Below, in pieces: positions 42,107 to 50,352 of a stretch of 64,000 nt of DNA. The DNA comes from Mycolicibacterium mucogenicum DSM 44124. GTDB lineage: Bacteria; Actinomycetota; Actinomycetes; Mycobacteriales; Mycobacteriaceae. A model generated the notes under the pieces. The model saw only the letters and a list, made by a program, of their open reading frames with translations, searched no databases and was not told the DNA's origin. How positions within the stretch are numbered: the first letter of the stretch is position 1; each line of letters begins with the position of its first letter. A program made the position numbers and the translations under genes. The stretch spans positions 2,728,001 through 2,792,000 of the forward strand of contig NZ_CP062008.1 in NCBI RefSeq assembly GCF_005670685.2, written 5' to 3'.

Positions 42107-43732
42107 GTGATCACCGCAACGGACCTGGAGGTCCGCGCCGGAGCGCGCACGCTGCTGGCCTTCGAGGGTTCCGCGCTGCGCATCCAGCCGGGCGACCGGA
42201 TCGGTCTGGTCGGCCGCAACGGAGCCGGCAAGACCACGACGCTGCGCATCCTGGCCGGCGAAGGACAGCCCTACGCGGGCTCGGTCGAGCGCATCGGCGA
42301 AGTCGGTTACCTGCCGCAGGATCCGAAGGAAGGCGACCTGGACGTCCTGGCCCGCGACCGGGTGCTCTCGGCCCGCGGCCTGGACACCCTGCTGGCCGAC
42401 CTGGAGAAGCAGCAGGCCATCATGGCCGAGGTCGTCGACGACGCCGCCCGCGACAAGGCGGTCCGGCGGTACGGCGTTCTGGAGGAACGGTTTTCGGCCC
42501 TGGGCGGCTACGCCGCCGAGAGCGACGCCGGCCGCATCTGCGCCAGCCTGGGTCTGCCCGACCGGGTGCTGACGCAGCCGCTGCGCACCCTGTCCGGCGG
42601 CCAGCGTCGCCGTATCGAGTTGGCCCGCATCCTGTTCGCCGCATCCGAGGGCTCCGGCTCCAACACCACGCTCCTGCTGGACGAGCCGACCAACCACCTC
42701 GACGCCGACTCCATCGGCTGGCTGCGGACGTTCCTGCAGAGCCACACCGGCGGCCTCGTGGTGATCAGCCACGACGTCGAACTCCTCGCCGACGTGGTGA
42801 ACCGCGTGTGGTTCCTCGATGCCGTGCGCGGCGAGGCCGACGTCTACAACATGGGCTGGCAGAAGTACCTCGACGCCCGCGCCACCGACGAGCAGCGCCG
42901 CCGCCGCGAGCGCGCGAACGCCGAGAAGAAGGCCAGCGCACTGCGGGCGCAGGCCGCCAAGATGGGCGCCAAGGCCACCAAAGCTGTTGCCGCGCAGAAC
43001 ATGTTGCGCCGTGCCGAGCGTATGATCGCCGAGCTCGATGCCGAGCGGGTGGCCGACAAGGTCGCGAAGATCAAGTTCCCGACGCCGGCGCCGTGCGGCA
43101 AGACGCCGCTGATCGTCAAGGGCCTCACCAAGACCTACGGCTCGCTGGAGATCTTCACCGGCGTGGACCTCGCGATCGACCGGGGTTCGCGCGTCGTCGT
43201 GCTGGGCCTCAACGGTGCCGGTAAGACGACGCTGTTGCGCCTGCTGGCCGGCGTGGAGACCGCCGACGCCGGCGGCATCGAACCGGGCTACGGCCTGAAG
43301 ATCGGTTACTTCGCGCAGGAACACGACACCCTCGACAACGCCGCGACGGTGTGGGAGAACATCCGGCACGCCGCCCCGGACACCGGGGAGCAGGATCTGC
43401 GCGGCCTGCTGGGCGCGTTCATGTTCACCGGCCCGCAGCTGGATCAGCCCGCCGGCACGCTGTCCGGTGGTGAGAAGACCCGACTGGCCTTGGCCGGCCT
43501 GGTCGCCTCGACCGCCAACGTGCTGCTGCTCGACGAGCCGACCAACAACCTGGACCCGGCGTCGCGCGAGCAGGTGCTCGACGCGCTGCGCAGCTATGCC
43601 GGTTCGGTGGTGCTCGTGACGCACGACCCGGGTGCGGCCGAGGCGCTCAATCCGCAGCGCGTGCTGCTGCTGCCGGACGCCACCGAGGACTTCTGGTCGG
43701 ACACCTACCGCGATCTCATCGAATTGGCCTGA
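42107..43732 (+). CDS. ABC-F family ATPase
   Basis: A 541-residue cytosolic protein with two ABC domains and no membrane part: Walker A GRNGAGKTTT near 36 and GLNGAGKTT near 368, signatures LSGGQRRRIELA and LSGGEKTRLALA, and Walker B LLLDEPTNHLD and LLLDEPTNNLD. A charged linker (RRRRERANAEKKASAL) joins them. ABC-F proteins act on the ribosome, as translation factors or in antibiotic protection. Equivalent to Rv1473. AAGGAGG precedes GTG 42107. Confidence 0.93.
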   Translation: MITATDLEVRAGARTLLAFEGSALRIQPGDRIGLVGRNGAGKTTTLRILAGEGQPYAGSVERIGEVGYLPQDPKEGDLDVLARDRVLSARGLDTLLADLEKQQAIMAEVVDDAARDKAVRRYGVLEERFSALGGYAAESDAGRICASLGLPDRVLTQPLRTLSGGQRRRIELARILFAASEGSGSNTTLLLDEPTNHLDADSIGWLRTFLQSHTGGLVVISHDVELLADVVNRVWFLDAVRGEADVYNMGWQKYLDARATDEQRRRRERANAEKKASALRAQAAKMGAKATKAVAAQNMLRRAERMIAELDAERVADKVAKIKFPTPAPCGKTPLIVKGLTKTYGSLEIFTGVDLAIDRGSRVVVLGLNGAGKTTLLRLLAGVETADAGGIEPGYGLKIGYFAQEHDTLDNAATVWENIRHAAPDTGEQDLRGLLGAFMFTGPQLDQPAGTLSGGEKTRLALAGLVASTANVLLLDEPTNNLDPASREQVLDALRSYAGSVVLVTHDPGAAEALNPQRVLLLPDATEDFWSDTYRDLIELA

Positions 43733-43828
43733 CCTGATTCACCGAATCGCCCGCGCCGAGCGACTGCTGTTCTTACGCTGATTCCCGTCAGCCCGGTATA
43801 CCGCCGGGGGAGAGTCAGGGGACCGGCG

Positions 43829-44023
43829 ATGAGGCAATCCAAAGCATCTCGCGACCAGATGATGACCCAGCTGCGTAACGCCTACGAGAGCGGCGCCAGT
43901 ATCAGGTCATTGGTGGCCACGTCCGGAAAATCCTATGGGTCGGTGCACAGCATGCTGGTGCAGTCCGGCGCGGTCATGCGCAGCCGCGGCGGCCCGAATC
44001 ACCGCAGCCGCAAGATCGCCTGA
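43829..44023 (+). CDS. Small helix-turn-helix protein (Rv1473A-like)
   Basis: A 64-residue basic protein with a likely HTH (YESGASIRSLVATSGKSYGSVHSMLVQSG) and a basic tail (MRSRGGPNHRSRK). It resembles the Rv1473A family of possible DNA-binding proteins and directly follows the ABC-F gene, as in M. tuberculosis. It marks the left border of the inserted catabolic segment. Confidence 0.8.
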   Translation: MRQSKASRDQMMTQLRNAYESGASIRSLVATSGKSYGSVHSMLVQSGAVMRSRGGPNHRSRKIA

Positions 44024-44132
44024 ACATCCTGCGGCCCAGCCGCTTTCGCCGCGAACGGACCGTCGCGGAGCCGCCCTGCGCGGTCGGGGGACGCGCACGA
44101 CGGCTCCTCGGGTCGTAACCCGTTGACGCGTC

Positions 44133-45854
44133 CTAGATTTCGTCGGTCAGGCGGACCGGGGCGATCATGTCGAAGACGTCGCCCGGCCCGGGGTTGGTGG
44201 GCGACGTCGACCCGCCGAACTGATCCATCACGGCCCATACCGCGTTGAGCGCCGTGGTGATCGCGCCCTCCGCCCAGCCCGCGGTCCACGAGATGTCGTC
44301 ACCCGCCAGGTAGATGCCGCGATGCCGTGGGTCGAGATCGCGCTGCATGAAGTGCGTGTACAGCAGCTCCTGGTAGCGGTAGTGGCCCGGCAGGTTGGCC
44401 TTGAACGCACCCATGAAGTTGCGCTCGGTCTCCCACGACACCGTCTTGGGCGTCTCGATGATGTGGCTGCGGATGTCGACGTTCGGGTAGATCGCCTGCA
44501 GCGACTTGAGCATCAGGTCCATGCGCTCGGTTGCGCTCAGCGGCACGATCTTCCGGGAGTCGTCCTCCCAGGTGTACGACAGGCAGATGACGCCGGGCTT
44601 CTCGTTGCCGTCGGCGTCGAGCCCCTGGTCGAGCAGATAGGTGCCGCGGCTCATCCGGTCGGTCAGCGTCATCGACATGACGTCGCGGCCCTGCGCGTCC
44701 TTGTCCTTCCAGAAGGGGCGGTCGACCAACACGAACACCTTGGACGAACCCATGTAGTGCGTCTGCTCGATGGCCGACCATACGTTGGACGGGAACAGGT
44801 CGTCGTCGCAGCGAATGTTGTTGAGTAGCATCCACGATTGGGCGGTGACGATGACGGCGTCGTAGGTGCGGGTTTCCCCGTCGGCGTCGGTGATGGTGTA
44901 GCGGTTCGGGTAGGTGCGCCGGATGTCGGTGACGGCGCCCCGGGTGCGGCCGCCGTGCAGCGATTCGAGCGAGGTGCCGGCCGGCCAGTGGGCGAGGCGC
45001 TGCGGGGCGCGCTTCCACAACCGCAGCGGCAGCTGCTGCGATCCACCGACCACACCGCGGTGGTTGTCGTCGGCCTCGGTGAGCACGACGCGCAGGATTT
45101 CGAGCATCGAGCTCGGGTAGTCGGTGTCCCAGCCGCCCGTGCCGAAGCCGACCTTGCCGAAGATTTCGCGCAGTTCGAACGACTTGAAGTGGTGCGACTT
45201 GGTCAGGAAGCCCCAGAACGTCTCGTCGTCGAGTTCGCGAACGAGCTTGCCCCACGCCGACTTCAGGGCCTGGGTGTCCCGCTCCCGGATGGCGTTCTGG
45301 ATCGCGTGCAGGTCGGCGCCGTCCTCGAGCGTCTGGCGCCAGGCGTCGGCGACGTCGGTGAAGGCCTGCGGCAGGTCGGCGAGTTTCTCGGCGTAGTAGG
45401 TCTGTCCTTTGAGGTCGACGACGGTGCTGGGGGCGGCGGCCGACAGCGGGTTCGGGAATTCGACGGTCTCGATGCCGACCTTGTCGAAGTATTGGTACAG
45501 CGTCGTGGACGTCGGCGGGAACCGCATCGACCCCATTTCGGCGACCGCGTCGGGGGCGTGCTCGAACGGGATGGACCGCATGCGGCCGCCGATCTGATCG
45601 GCTTCGTAGACAACGGGTTTCAGGCCCATCTTCATGAGCTCGTAGGCGGCGGTGATGCCGGCGCAGCCGGCGCCGACGATCGCGACCTCGGTGCCGTGGC
45701 GGTCGGCCGGGATCTCGCCGAGACCGTCGGCGGACGACACGTAGTCGTCGTAGGCGAACGGGAAATCGGGGCCGAACATGGTGATCGGCTTGTCGGACGA
45801 CCGTGGTCCGGTCTCCGACAGCTGCGTCTCTTCGATGGGCTGAGGGACGGTCAT
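44133..45854 (-). CDS. FAD amino-acid 2-monooxygenase (lysine/arginine 2-monooxygenase-like, DavB family)
   Basis: A 573-residue flavin amine oxidase. Such enzymes oxidatively decarboxylate a basic amino acid to the amide one carbon shorter. The dinucleotide motif VAIVGAGCAGITAAYEL spans about 57-73, followed by VVYEADQIGGRMRS. The C-terminal FAD site is GIYLAGDDISWTAGWAEGA near 515-533. The N-terminal KPITMFGPDFPFAYDD and the end NPGPGDVFD closely resemble Pseudomonas lysine 2-monooxygenase (DavB) as I recall it. ATG 45854 overlaps the amidase stop (ATGA). With a ureohydrolase nearby, arginine is a plausible substrate; lysine is the alternative. Confidence 0.85.
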   Translation of the reverse strand: MTVPQPIEETQLSETGPRSSDKPITMFGPDFPFAYDDYVSSADGLGEIPADRHGTEVAIVGAGCAGITAAYELMKMGLKPVVYEADQIGGRMRSIPFEHAPDAVAEMGSMRFPPTSTTLYQYFDKVGIETVEFPNPLSAAAPSTVVDLKGQTYYAEKLADLPQAFTDVADAWRQTLEDGADLHAIQNAIRERDTQALKSAWGKLVRELDDETFWGFLTKSHHFKSFELREIFGKVGFGTGGWDTDYPSSMLEILRVVLTEADDNHRGVVGGSQQLPLRLWKRAPQRLAHWPAGTSLESLHGGRTRGAVTDIRRTYPNRYTITDADGETRTYDAVIVTAQSWMLLNNIRCDDDLFPSNVWSAIEQTHYMGSSKVFVLVDRPFWKDKDAQGRDVMSMTLTDRMSRGTYLLDQGLDADGNEKPGVICLSYTWEDDSRKIVPLSATERMDLMLKSLQAIYPNVDIRSHIIETPKTVSWETERNFMGAFKANLPGHYRYQELLYTHFMQRDLDPRHRGIYLAGDDISWTAGWAEGAITTALNAVWAVMDQFGGSTSPTNPGPGDVFDMIAPVRLTDEI

Positions 45855-46645
45855 CGGGTCTGGTTCTCCTGGTAGAGATCTCGGCGGCGATCGCTGAGAT
45901 GTGTGTTGACGCCGCGGGACACGGCTACCGCGGCGGGATCGATGTGGGTGATGAGGAGTTCCTCGGTGCGGCCACCGCGACTCAGTTCGGTCGTGTCGGG
46001 CGCGATGGTGCAGCTCAGTCCGCAGTACTCGAGGCCGTTCTCGAACCCCGTGCGGTTGACGTACGACACGAACATCTGGCTCTCATAGGCGCGGGCCGGA
46101 ACGATGTGCGTCGCAACGAAACTCCACGGCTCCATGAGCCCGGTGGGGACGACGAGCCACTGGGTGCCGGCGTCGGCGTGGGCGCGGGCGTTCTCGGGGA
46201 ATTCGATGTCGTAGCAGATCAGCAGTCCGCAGGTGACGCCGTCGAGCTCGAACTGCGTGACCCACTGCGAACCCGCGGTGAAGTAGTCGCGGTCGAAGCC
46301 GTACAGGTGGGTCTTGCGGTAGTTGGCCAGGGCTTCACCGTCCCGGCCGACAACCTGGACGCTGTTGTACGGCTTGCCTTCTGCGGACTCGGGATATCCG
46401 TAGACGACGGCGATCCCGGCGTCACGCGCAATCGTGCTGACTGCCTGGAAGATCGGGCCGTCGGCCGGCTCGGCGCGCTGCGCGATCTCGGTGCCGATGT
46501 TGTAACCGGTCGCCGACATCTCGGGCGTGACGACGATCTGGCAGCCGGCGGCGGCGGCCTGCTGGGCCGCCGCCGCGATGGCGGCGAGGTTCTCGGCGAC
46601 GGTCCCGGATTCCTGCGGACCTTGGAACATGCCGACGGTGATCAT
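45851..46645 (-). CDS. Nitrilase-family amidohydrolase (DavA-like; 4-guanidinobutyramide or 5-aminovaleramide)
   Basis: A 264-residue carbon-nitrogen hydrolase with the Glu42 (VTPEMSATG), Lys111 (NYRKTHLYG) and Cys144 (LLICYDIEF) catalytic triad. The length and pairing with the FAD monooxygenase match DavA, which hydrolyses the amide made by DavB. ATG 46645 abuts the permease stop with no gap, and its own stop overlaps davB, so all three proteins are made from one message. Product release would be ammonia plus the omega-amino or guanidino acid. Confidence 0.85.
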   Translation of the reverse strand: MITVGMFQGPQESGTVAENLAAIAAAAQQAAAAGCQIVVTPEMSATGYNIGTEIAQRAEPADGPIFQAVSTIARDAGIAVVYGYPESAEGKPYNSVQVVGRDGEALANYRKTHLYGFDRDYFTAGSQWVTQFELDGVTCGLLICYDIEFPENARAHADAGTQWLVVPTGLMEPWSFVATHIVPARAYESQMFVSYVNRTGFENGLEYCGLSCTIAPDTTELSRGGRTEELLITHIDPAAVAVSRGVNTHLSDRRRDLYQENQTR

Positions 46646-48043
46646 CTACGCAGCGCCCACTCGCAGCTTGGACTTCCGGATGCTGTAGCCGAAGTAGATC
46701 GCCAGACCGAGGGCACCCCAGATGCCGAACGCGATCCACGTCCCGACGGGCAGCGCCCACATCAGGTAGCAGCAGAACAGGAATCCCAGCACCGGCGCGA
46801 CGGGGAACAGCCGCAGCCGGAACGTGCGGTGCAGATCGGGGCGCGTGCGCCGCAGGATGATGACGGCGATGTTGACGAGCGCGAAGGCGAAGAGGCAGCC
46901 GATCGAGGTGGCGTTGGCCAGCTCACCCAGCGAGACGAAGCCGGCCAACAGCGACACGACGACACCGCAGATGACGATGTTCCAGGTCGGCACGAAGGTC
47001 CTCGGGTTGATCTTGGCGAACAGCCCGGGCACCAGGCCGTCGACGGCCATGGTGTACAGGATGCGGGTCTGCCCGTACTGGACGGCGAGGACGACGCTGG
47101 CGATCGCGATGACGGCACCGATCGACAGGATGATGGCCGGCACATTGCTGGTGGTGATGCCGCTGAGGGCGACGGCCAGGGTGGCGCCTTCGTCGGCGCT
47201 GAACTTGGTCCAGCTCATCGCGCCGAGGGCCGCCAGCGCGACCGCGAGGTACAGCACTGTGACGATCAGCAGCGAGGCCATGATGGCGCGCGGCAGGTCC
47301 CGCTTCGGGTCCTTGGCCTCGTTACCTGCGGTGGAGGCCGCGTCGAAGCCGATGTAGGAGAAGAAGACCTGCGACGCGGCGGCGGAGACGCCGAGGAAGC
47401 CGAGCGGCATGAACGGGGTGAGGTTGCCGGCCTTGAACGCGGTGAAGGCGACGGCGCAGAAGAACACCAGCACGATGCACTTGAGGATCACCATCGCGGT
47501 GTTGACGGCGGCAGACTCGGACGCGCCCCTGAGCAGCAGGATCGAGGCGAGGACCACGATCGCGATGGCCGGCAGGTTGATGACACCGCCCTCGCCCGGC
47601 GCGCCGGTGATGGCGGCGGGAAGTTCGATGCCGAACAACTGGTGGAGCAGTGTGTTGATATAGCCGCCCCAGCCGACGGCGACGGCGGCGACCGAGACGC
47701 CGTATTCGAGCATCAGACACCAGCCGCACACCCAGGCCCAGAACTCGCCGAGGGTGGCGTAGGCGTAGGAGTAGGAGCTGCCGGAGACGGGGATCGTGCC
47801 CGCGAGTTCGGCGTACGACAGCGCCGAGAACAGCGCGGTGACGGCGGCGAGGATGAACGAGAGCAGGACTGCCGGACCGGCTTTCGGGACGGCGGCGCCG
47901 AGAATGACGAAGATTCCGGTGCCGAGCGTCGCGCCGATGGACAGGGCGGTCAGATGGATGAAACCCATCGAGCGTTTGAGGTGGGGGCCGTCGGGGGTTT
48001 CGTTGGCGGCGACGATGTCGTCGACGGATTTTTGTGCGCTCAT
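46646..48043 (-). CDS. APC-family amino acid permease
   Basis: A 465-residue membrane transporter with about 12 spans. The first-span motif is GATLGTGIFVILG near 37-49, the span-6 region is GFDAASTAGNEAKDPKRDLP, and the end is basic. It belongs to the cationic amino-acid transporter-like branch by overall look. ATG 48043 (MSAQKSVDDIV) fits the family start, though the ribosome site is weak. It is the first gene of the operon with the amidase and monooxygenase, so it probably imports their substrate. Confidence 0.85.
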   Translation of the reverse strand: MSAQKSVDDIVAANETPDGPHLKRSMGFIHLTALSIGATLGTGIFVILGAAVPKAGPAVLLSFILAAVTALFSALSYAELAGTIPVSGSSYSYAYATLGEFWAWVCGWCLMLEYGVSVAAVAVGWGGYINTLLHQLFGIELPAAITGAPGEGGVINLPAIAIVVLASILLLRGASESAAVNTAMVILKCIVLVFFCAVAFTAFKAGNLTPFMPLGFLGVSAAASQVFFSYIGFDAASTAGNEAKDPKRDLPRAIMASLLIVTVLYLAVALAALGAMSWTKFSADEGATLAVALSGITTSNVPAIILSIGAVIAIASVVLAVQYGQTRILYTMAVDGLVPGLFAKINPRTFVPTWNIVICGVVVSLLAGFVSLGELANATSIGCLFAFALVNIAVIILRRTRPDLHRTFRLRLFPVAPVLGFLFCCYLMWALPVGTWIAFGIWGALGLAIYFGYSIRKSKLRVGAA

Positions 48044-48182
48044 GGCGCGCAGAATGCCCGGACGAGGGGCCTCGGTGATGGCCAAGGGGAGCTCCGTGGG
48101 GAGGAGGGCGCGCCACGAGATTTGTGACTCGCGTAACAGAGTGCGGTACGTCACTCCCGCTTGTCAACATGTGGAGTGAGCT

Positions 48183-48200
48183 AGGAAACAATTGTTGCCT
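48183..48200. promoter_or_regulatory. Operator-like palindrome in the NCS1 permease promoter
   Basis: AGGAAACAATTGTTGCCT is an 18-bp palindrome with one mismatched pair. A related 18-mer occurs at 50276-50293 (14 of 18 identical). It overlaps the -35 of the permease gene and lies about 140 nt upstream of the divergent APC operon. Confidence 0.65.
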
Positions 48201-48224
48201 TTGGCGACCGCGGATGCCTACTCT
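48195..48224 (+). promoter_or_regulatory. Promoter of the NCS1 permease gene
   Basis: TTGCCT (48195-48200), an 18-nt spacer and TACTCT (48219-48224), 36 nt before ATG 48261. The -35 is the right arm of the palindrome, so a bound regulator would hide it. Confidence 0.5.
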
Positions 48225-48260
48225 AGGGCCAGTGATCTGAGCCACATCAAAGGGGATGCC

Positions 48261-49664
48261 ATGGCAGGTGCAATCGAGACCCGGTCCATCGACTGGATCC
48301 CGACCGGGGAACGCAGGGGCAAGGTGCACCACCAGGCACCGTTCTGGTTCACCGGGAACTTCGTGCTGACCACGATGGTCACGGGCTTCCTCGGGCCGGC
48401 CAACGGACTGTCCGCCGGGTGGTCGGTGCTGGCGGCCGTCGCCGGCGCCTGTTTCGGGACGCTCTTCATGTGCTTCCACGCCAACCAGGGCCCCACGATG
48501 GGCCTGCCGCAGATGATCCAGTCGCGCGCGCAGTTCGGTTCGCGCGGCGCGCTCGTCCCGTTCATCGCCGTGATCTTCGTGTACATCGGCTTCAACGTCT
48601 TCAACACGATCCTCGCCACATCCGGCTTCAAGACGGTCTTCCCCGGCCCGAACTGGCTCTGGTACCTCGGGCTGATGGTGGCCGCGATCGTCATCGCCGT
48701 CGTCGGCTTCGACCTGATGATGGTTGTGCAGCGGTGGCTGACATACCTGCTGATCGTCGTGTTCGGCGTCCTCACCGTCTACGCCGTGTCGACGTTGCAC
48801 CTCAATGCGGCGGTTCCCGACGGTGGCAAGTTCTCGCTGACGGTGTTCCTCATGCAGTTCGCCGCTGCGGCCGGATACCAGATTTCGTATGCGGTGTACG
48901 TCTCCGACTACTCGCGTTACCTGCCCGAGAACACCTCGGCCAAGCACGTGATCTGGTGGACCTACCTCGGTGCCGCCGGGTCGTCGGTGTGGCTGATGTC
49001 GCTCGGCGCGGTGCTGGCATCGGCACTGCCGACGCCGGACGCGATCGTCTCGATCCAGACCGTCGGCAACCAATTACTGCCCGGCTTCGGCACTTTCACC
49101 GTCGTGGTGGCGTCGATCGCCCTGGTGACCATCATGTCCGTCAATGCCTACGGCGCCAGTCTGACGAGCATGAGCGCCCTCGACGCCTTCCGGCCGATCA
49201 CGCCGACCGTGCGCCTGCGGGTGCTCGGCATCGCGCTCACGTCGTTCGTCGCCTTCGTCGTCGCGCTGTCGCTGCCCGAGGGCTACCTCGAGTCGTTCAA
49301 CACCTTCGTGCTGCTGATGCTGTACTTCCTGATCCCGTGGACGGCCGTCAACCTCGTCGACTTCTATTTCGTTCGGCGCGGGCACTATTCGATCGTCGAC
49401 ATCTTCCGGCCGGACGGCATCTACGGCCGGTGGTCGTGGCGCGGACTGGCGGCGTACCTCGTCGGCATGGTGTCGATGGTGCCGTTCATCTCGTTGCACT
49501 TCTACGAGGGGCCCATCGCCAAGATGCTTGGGGGAGTGGACATCTCGTTCGTCGTCGGCCTGGCGGTATCAGGGCTGGCGTACTACGTGCTGACGCGCGG
49601 CGTGGACCTGGCGCCTGAGCACGCCGCGGTCGAACGGAGCCGTGCCGAGTTGAGCGCCGCCTAG
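48261..49664 (+). CDS. NCS1-family permease (purine/cytosine/allantoin type)
   Basis: A 467-residue transporter with about 12 spans. Visible are HHQAPFWFTGNFVLTT near the start, the substrate-path segment NQGPTMGLPQMIQSRAQFGSRG near 76-97, AGYQISYAVYVSDYSRYLP near 205-223, and DFYFVRRGHYSI. Usual substrates are nucleobases, hydantoins or allantoin. Beside a ureohydrolase, a guanidino compound such as guanidinobutyrate or agmatine is possible. ATG 48261 has AAAGGGG upstream. Its TAG abuts the stop of the convergent regulator gene. Confidence 0.85.
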   Translation: MAGAIETRSIDWIPTGERRGKVHHQAPFWFTGNFVLTTMVTGFLGPANGLSAGWSVLAAVAGACFGTLFMCFHANQGPTMGLPQMIQSRAQFGSRGALVPFIAVIFVYIGFNVFNTILATSGFKTVFPGPNWLWYLGLMVAAIVIAVVGFDLMMVVQRWLTYLLIVVFGVLTVYAVSTLHLNAAVPDGGKFSLTVFLMQFAAAAGYQISYAVYVSDYSRYLPENTSAKHVIWWTYLGAAGSSVWLMSLGAVLASALPTPDAIVSIQTVGNQLLPGFGTFTVVVASIALVTIMSVNAYGASLTSMSALDAFRPITPTVRLRVLGIALTSFVAFVVALSLPEGYLESFNTFVLLMLYFLIPWTAVNLVDFYFVRRGHYSIVDIFRPDGIYGRWSWRGLAAYLVGMVSMVPFISLHFYEGPIAKMLGGVDISFVVGLAVSGLAYYVLTRGVDLAPEHAAVERSRAELSAA

Positions 49665-50264
49665 CTATTCGGCGGCCTCGGCCAGGCGCCGATGCGCCAG
49701 GGCCGGGGTCAGCACCCACAGCACCTTCGCGCCGGACTGCGCATCGGCGTGGAAGGCATGGGGACGATCCGCATCGAAGGTCAGTGCGTCGCCCTGGTTG
49801 AGCGTGATGCGGCTGCCGTTGCCCTCGATGAAATCGATGTGGAGCCGGCCCTCGATGACCATGGCGAACTCGACCTCGGCGGGCAGGGAGTAGGTGTCGG
49901 TCCCGCTGCCGCCGCCGGGCTCGATATCGCTCATCAGGACCTGGAAGCGGCGCTCATTGCTCGGCGTCAGCTGGAACTCGTTCATCTTTGTTCCGCCGAA
50001 CTCGATGGGCGGGTACTCCCCGGCGCGGACCACCTCGCCGACGGGCGTTTCGTCGAACAGGGAACCGACCTGGAGTTCGAGTGCCTCGCAGATGCGGATG
50101 AGCGCGGCGACGGACGCGTTGGACTGGCCGCGTTCGACCTTCGACAGGTAGCCCTTGGTCACGCCGCTGGCGGCGGCGAGCTCGTCGAGGGTCATGCGCT
50201 TGGCGCTGCGGGCGGCCTTCAACCGTGCGGCGATCGTTAGTTGCGTTGCCGGCGAACCGCCCAC
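49665..50264 (-). CDS. XRE-cupin transcriptional regulator
   Basis: A 199-residue regulator with an N-terminal HTH_3 (about 9-64: RLKAARSAKRMTLDELAAASGVTKGYLSKVERG) and a C-terminal cupin sensor domain (about 110-190: AEVEFAMVIEGRLHIDF, LNQGDALTFDADRPHAF). Such proteins (PuuR-like) commonly control polyamine or amino-acid catabolism. It is divergent from the ureohydrolase gene; the GTG start lies 12 nt from the operator at 50276. Probable local regulator of the two promoters carrying the AGGAAACAA palindrome. Confidence 0.85.
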   Translation of the reverse strand: MGGSPATQLTIAARLKAARSAKRMTLDELAAASGVTKGYLSKVERGQSNASVAALIRICEALELQVGSLFDETPVGEVVRAGEYPPIEFGGTKMNEFQLTPSNERRFQVLMSDIEPGGGSGTDTYSLPAEVEFAMVIEGRLHIDFIEGNGSRITLNQGDALTFDADRPHAFHADAQSGAKVLWVLTPALAHRRLAEAAE

Positions 50265-50275
50265 GTTTTCCTCCT

Positions 50276-50293
50276 AGGAAACAAAGGTTGACA
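50276..50293. promoter_or_regulatory. Operator-like sequence between regulator and ureohydrolase genes
   Basis: AGGAAACAAAGGTTGACA shares 14 of 18 positions with the palindrome at 48183-48200; the 11-nt CTAGGAAACAA is identical at both loci. A further half-site GGAAACAAT lies at 50308-50316. Its right arm is a perfect -35 box. Confidence 0.65.
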
Positions 50294-50316
50294 ATAATTC
50301 TACTGCCGGAAACAAT
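50288..50316 (+). promoter_or_regulatory. Promoter of the ureohydrolase gene
   Basis: Perfect -35 TTGACA (50288-50293), a 17-nt spacer and AACAAT (50311-50316). Both boxes fall inside AGGAAACAA-type sites, consistent with repression. The ATG is 37 nt downstream of the -10. Confidence 0.6.
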
Positions 50317-50352
50317 GAGACCCAAGCCACACGCCACGACTTTGGAGAACTG

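Noticed and set aside
43907..44126. Small overlapping frames around the Rv1473A-like gene
   Set aside because: Arg/Ala/Pro-rich shadows of the 64-residue HTH gene, with no ribosome site.
45803..48127. 774-codon plus-strand open frame opposite the monooxygenase-amidase-permease operon
   Set aside because: Crosses three well-formed genes on the other strand; Gly/Asp/Glu/Arg-rich without any motif.
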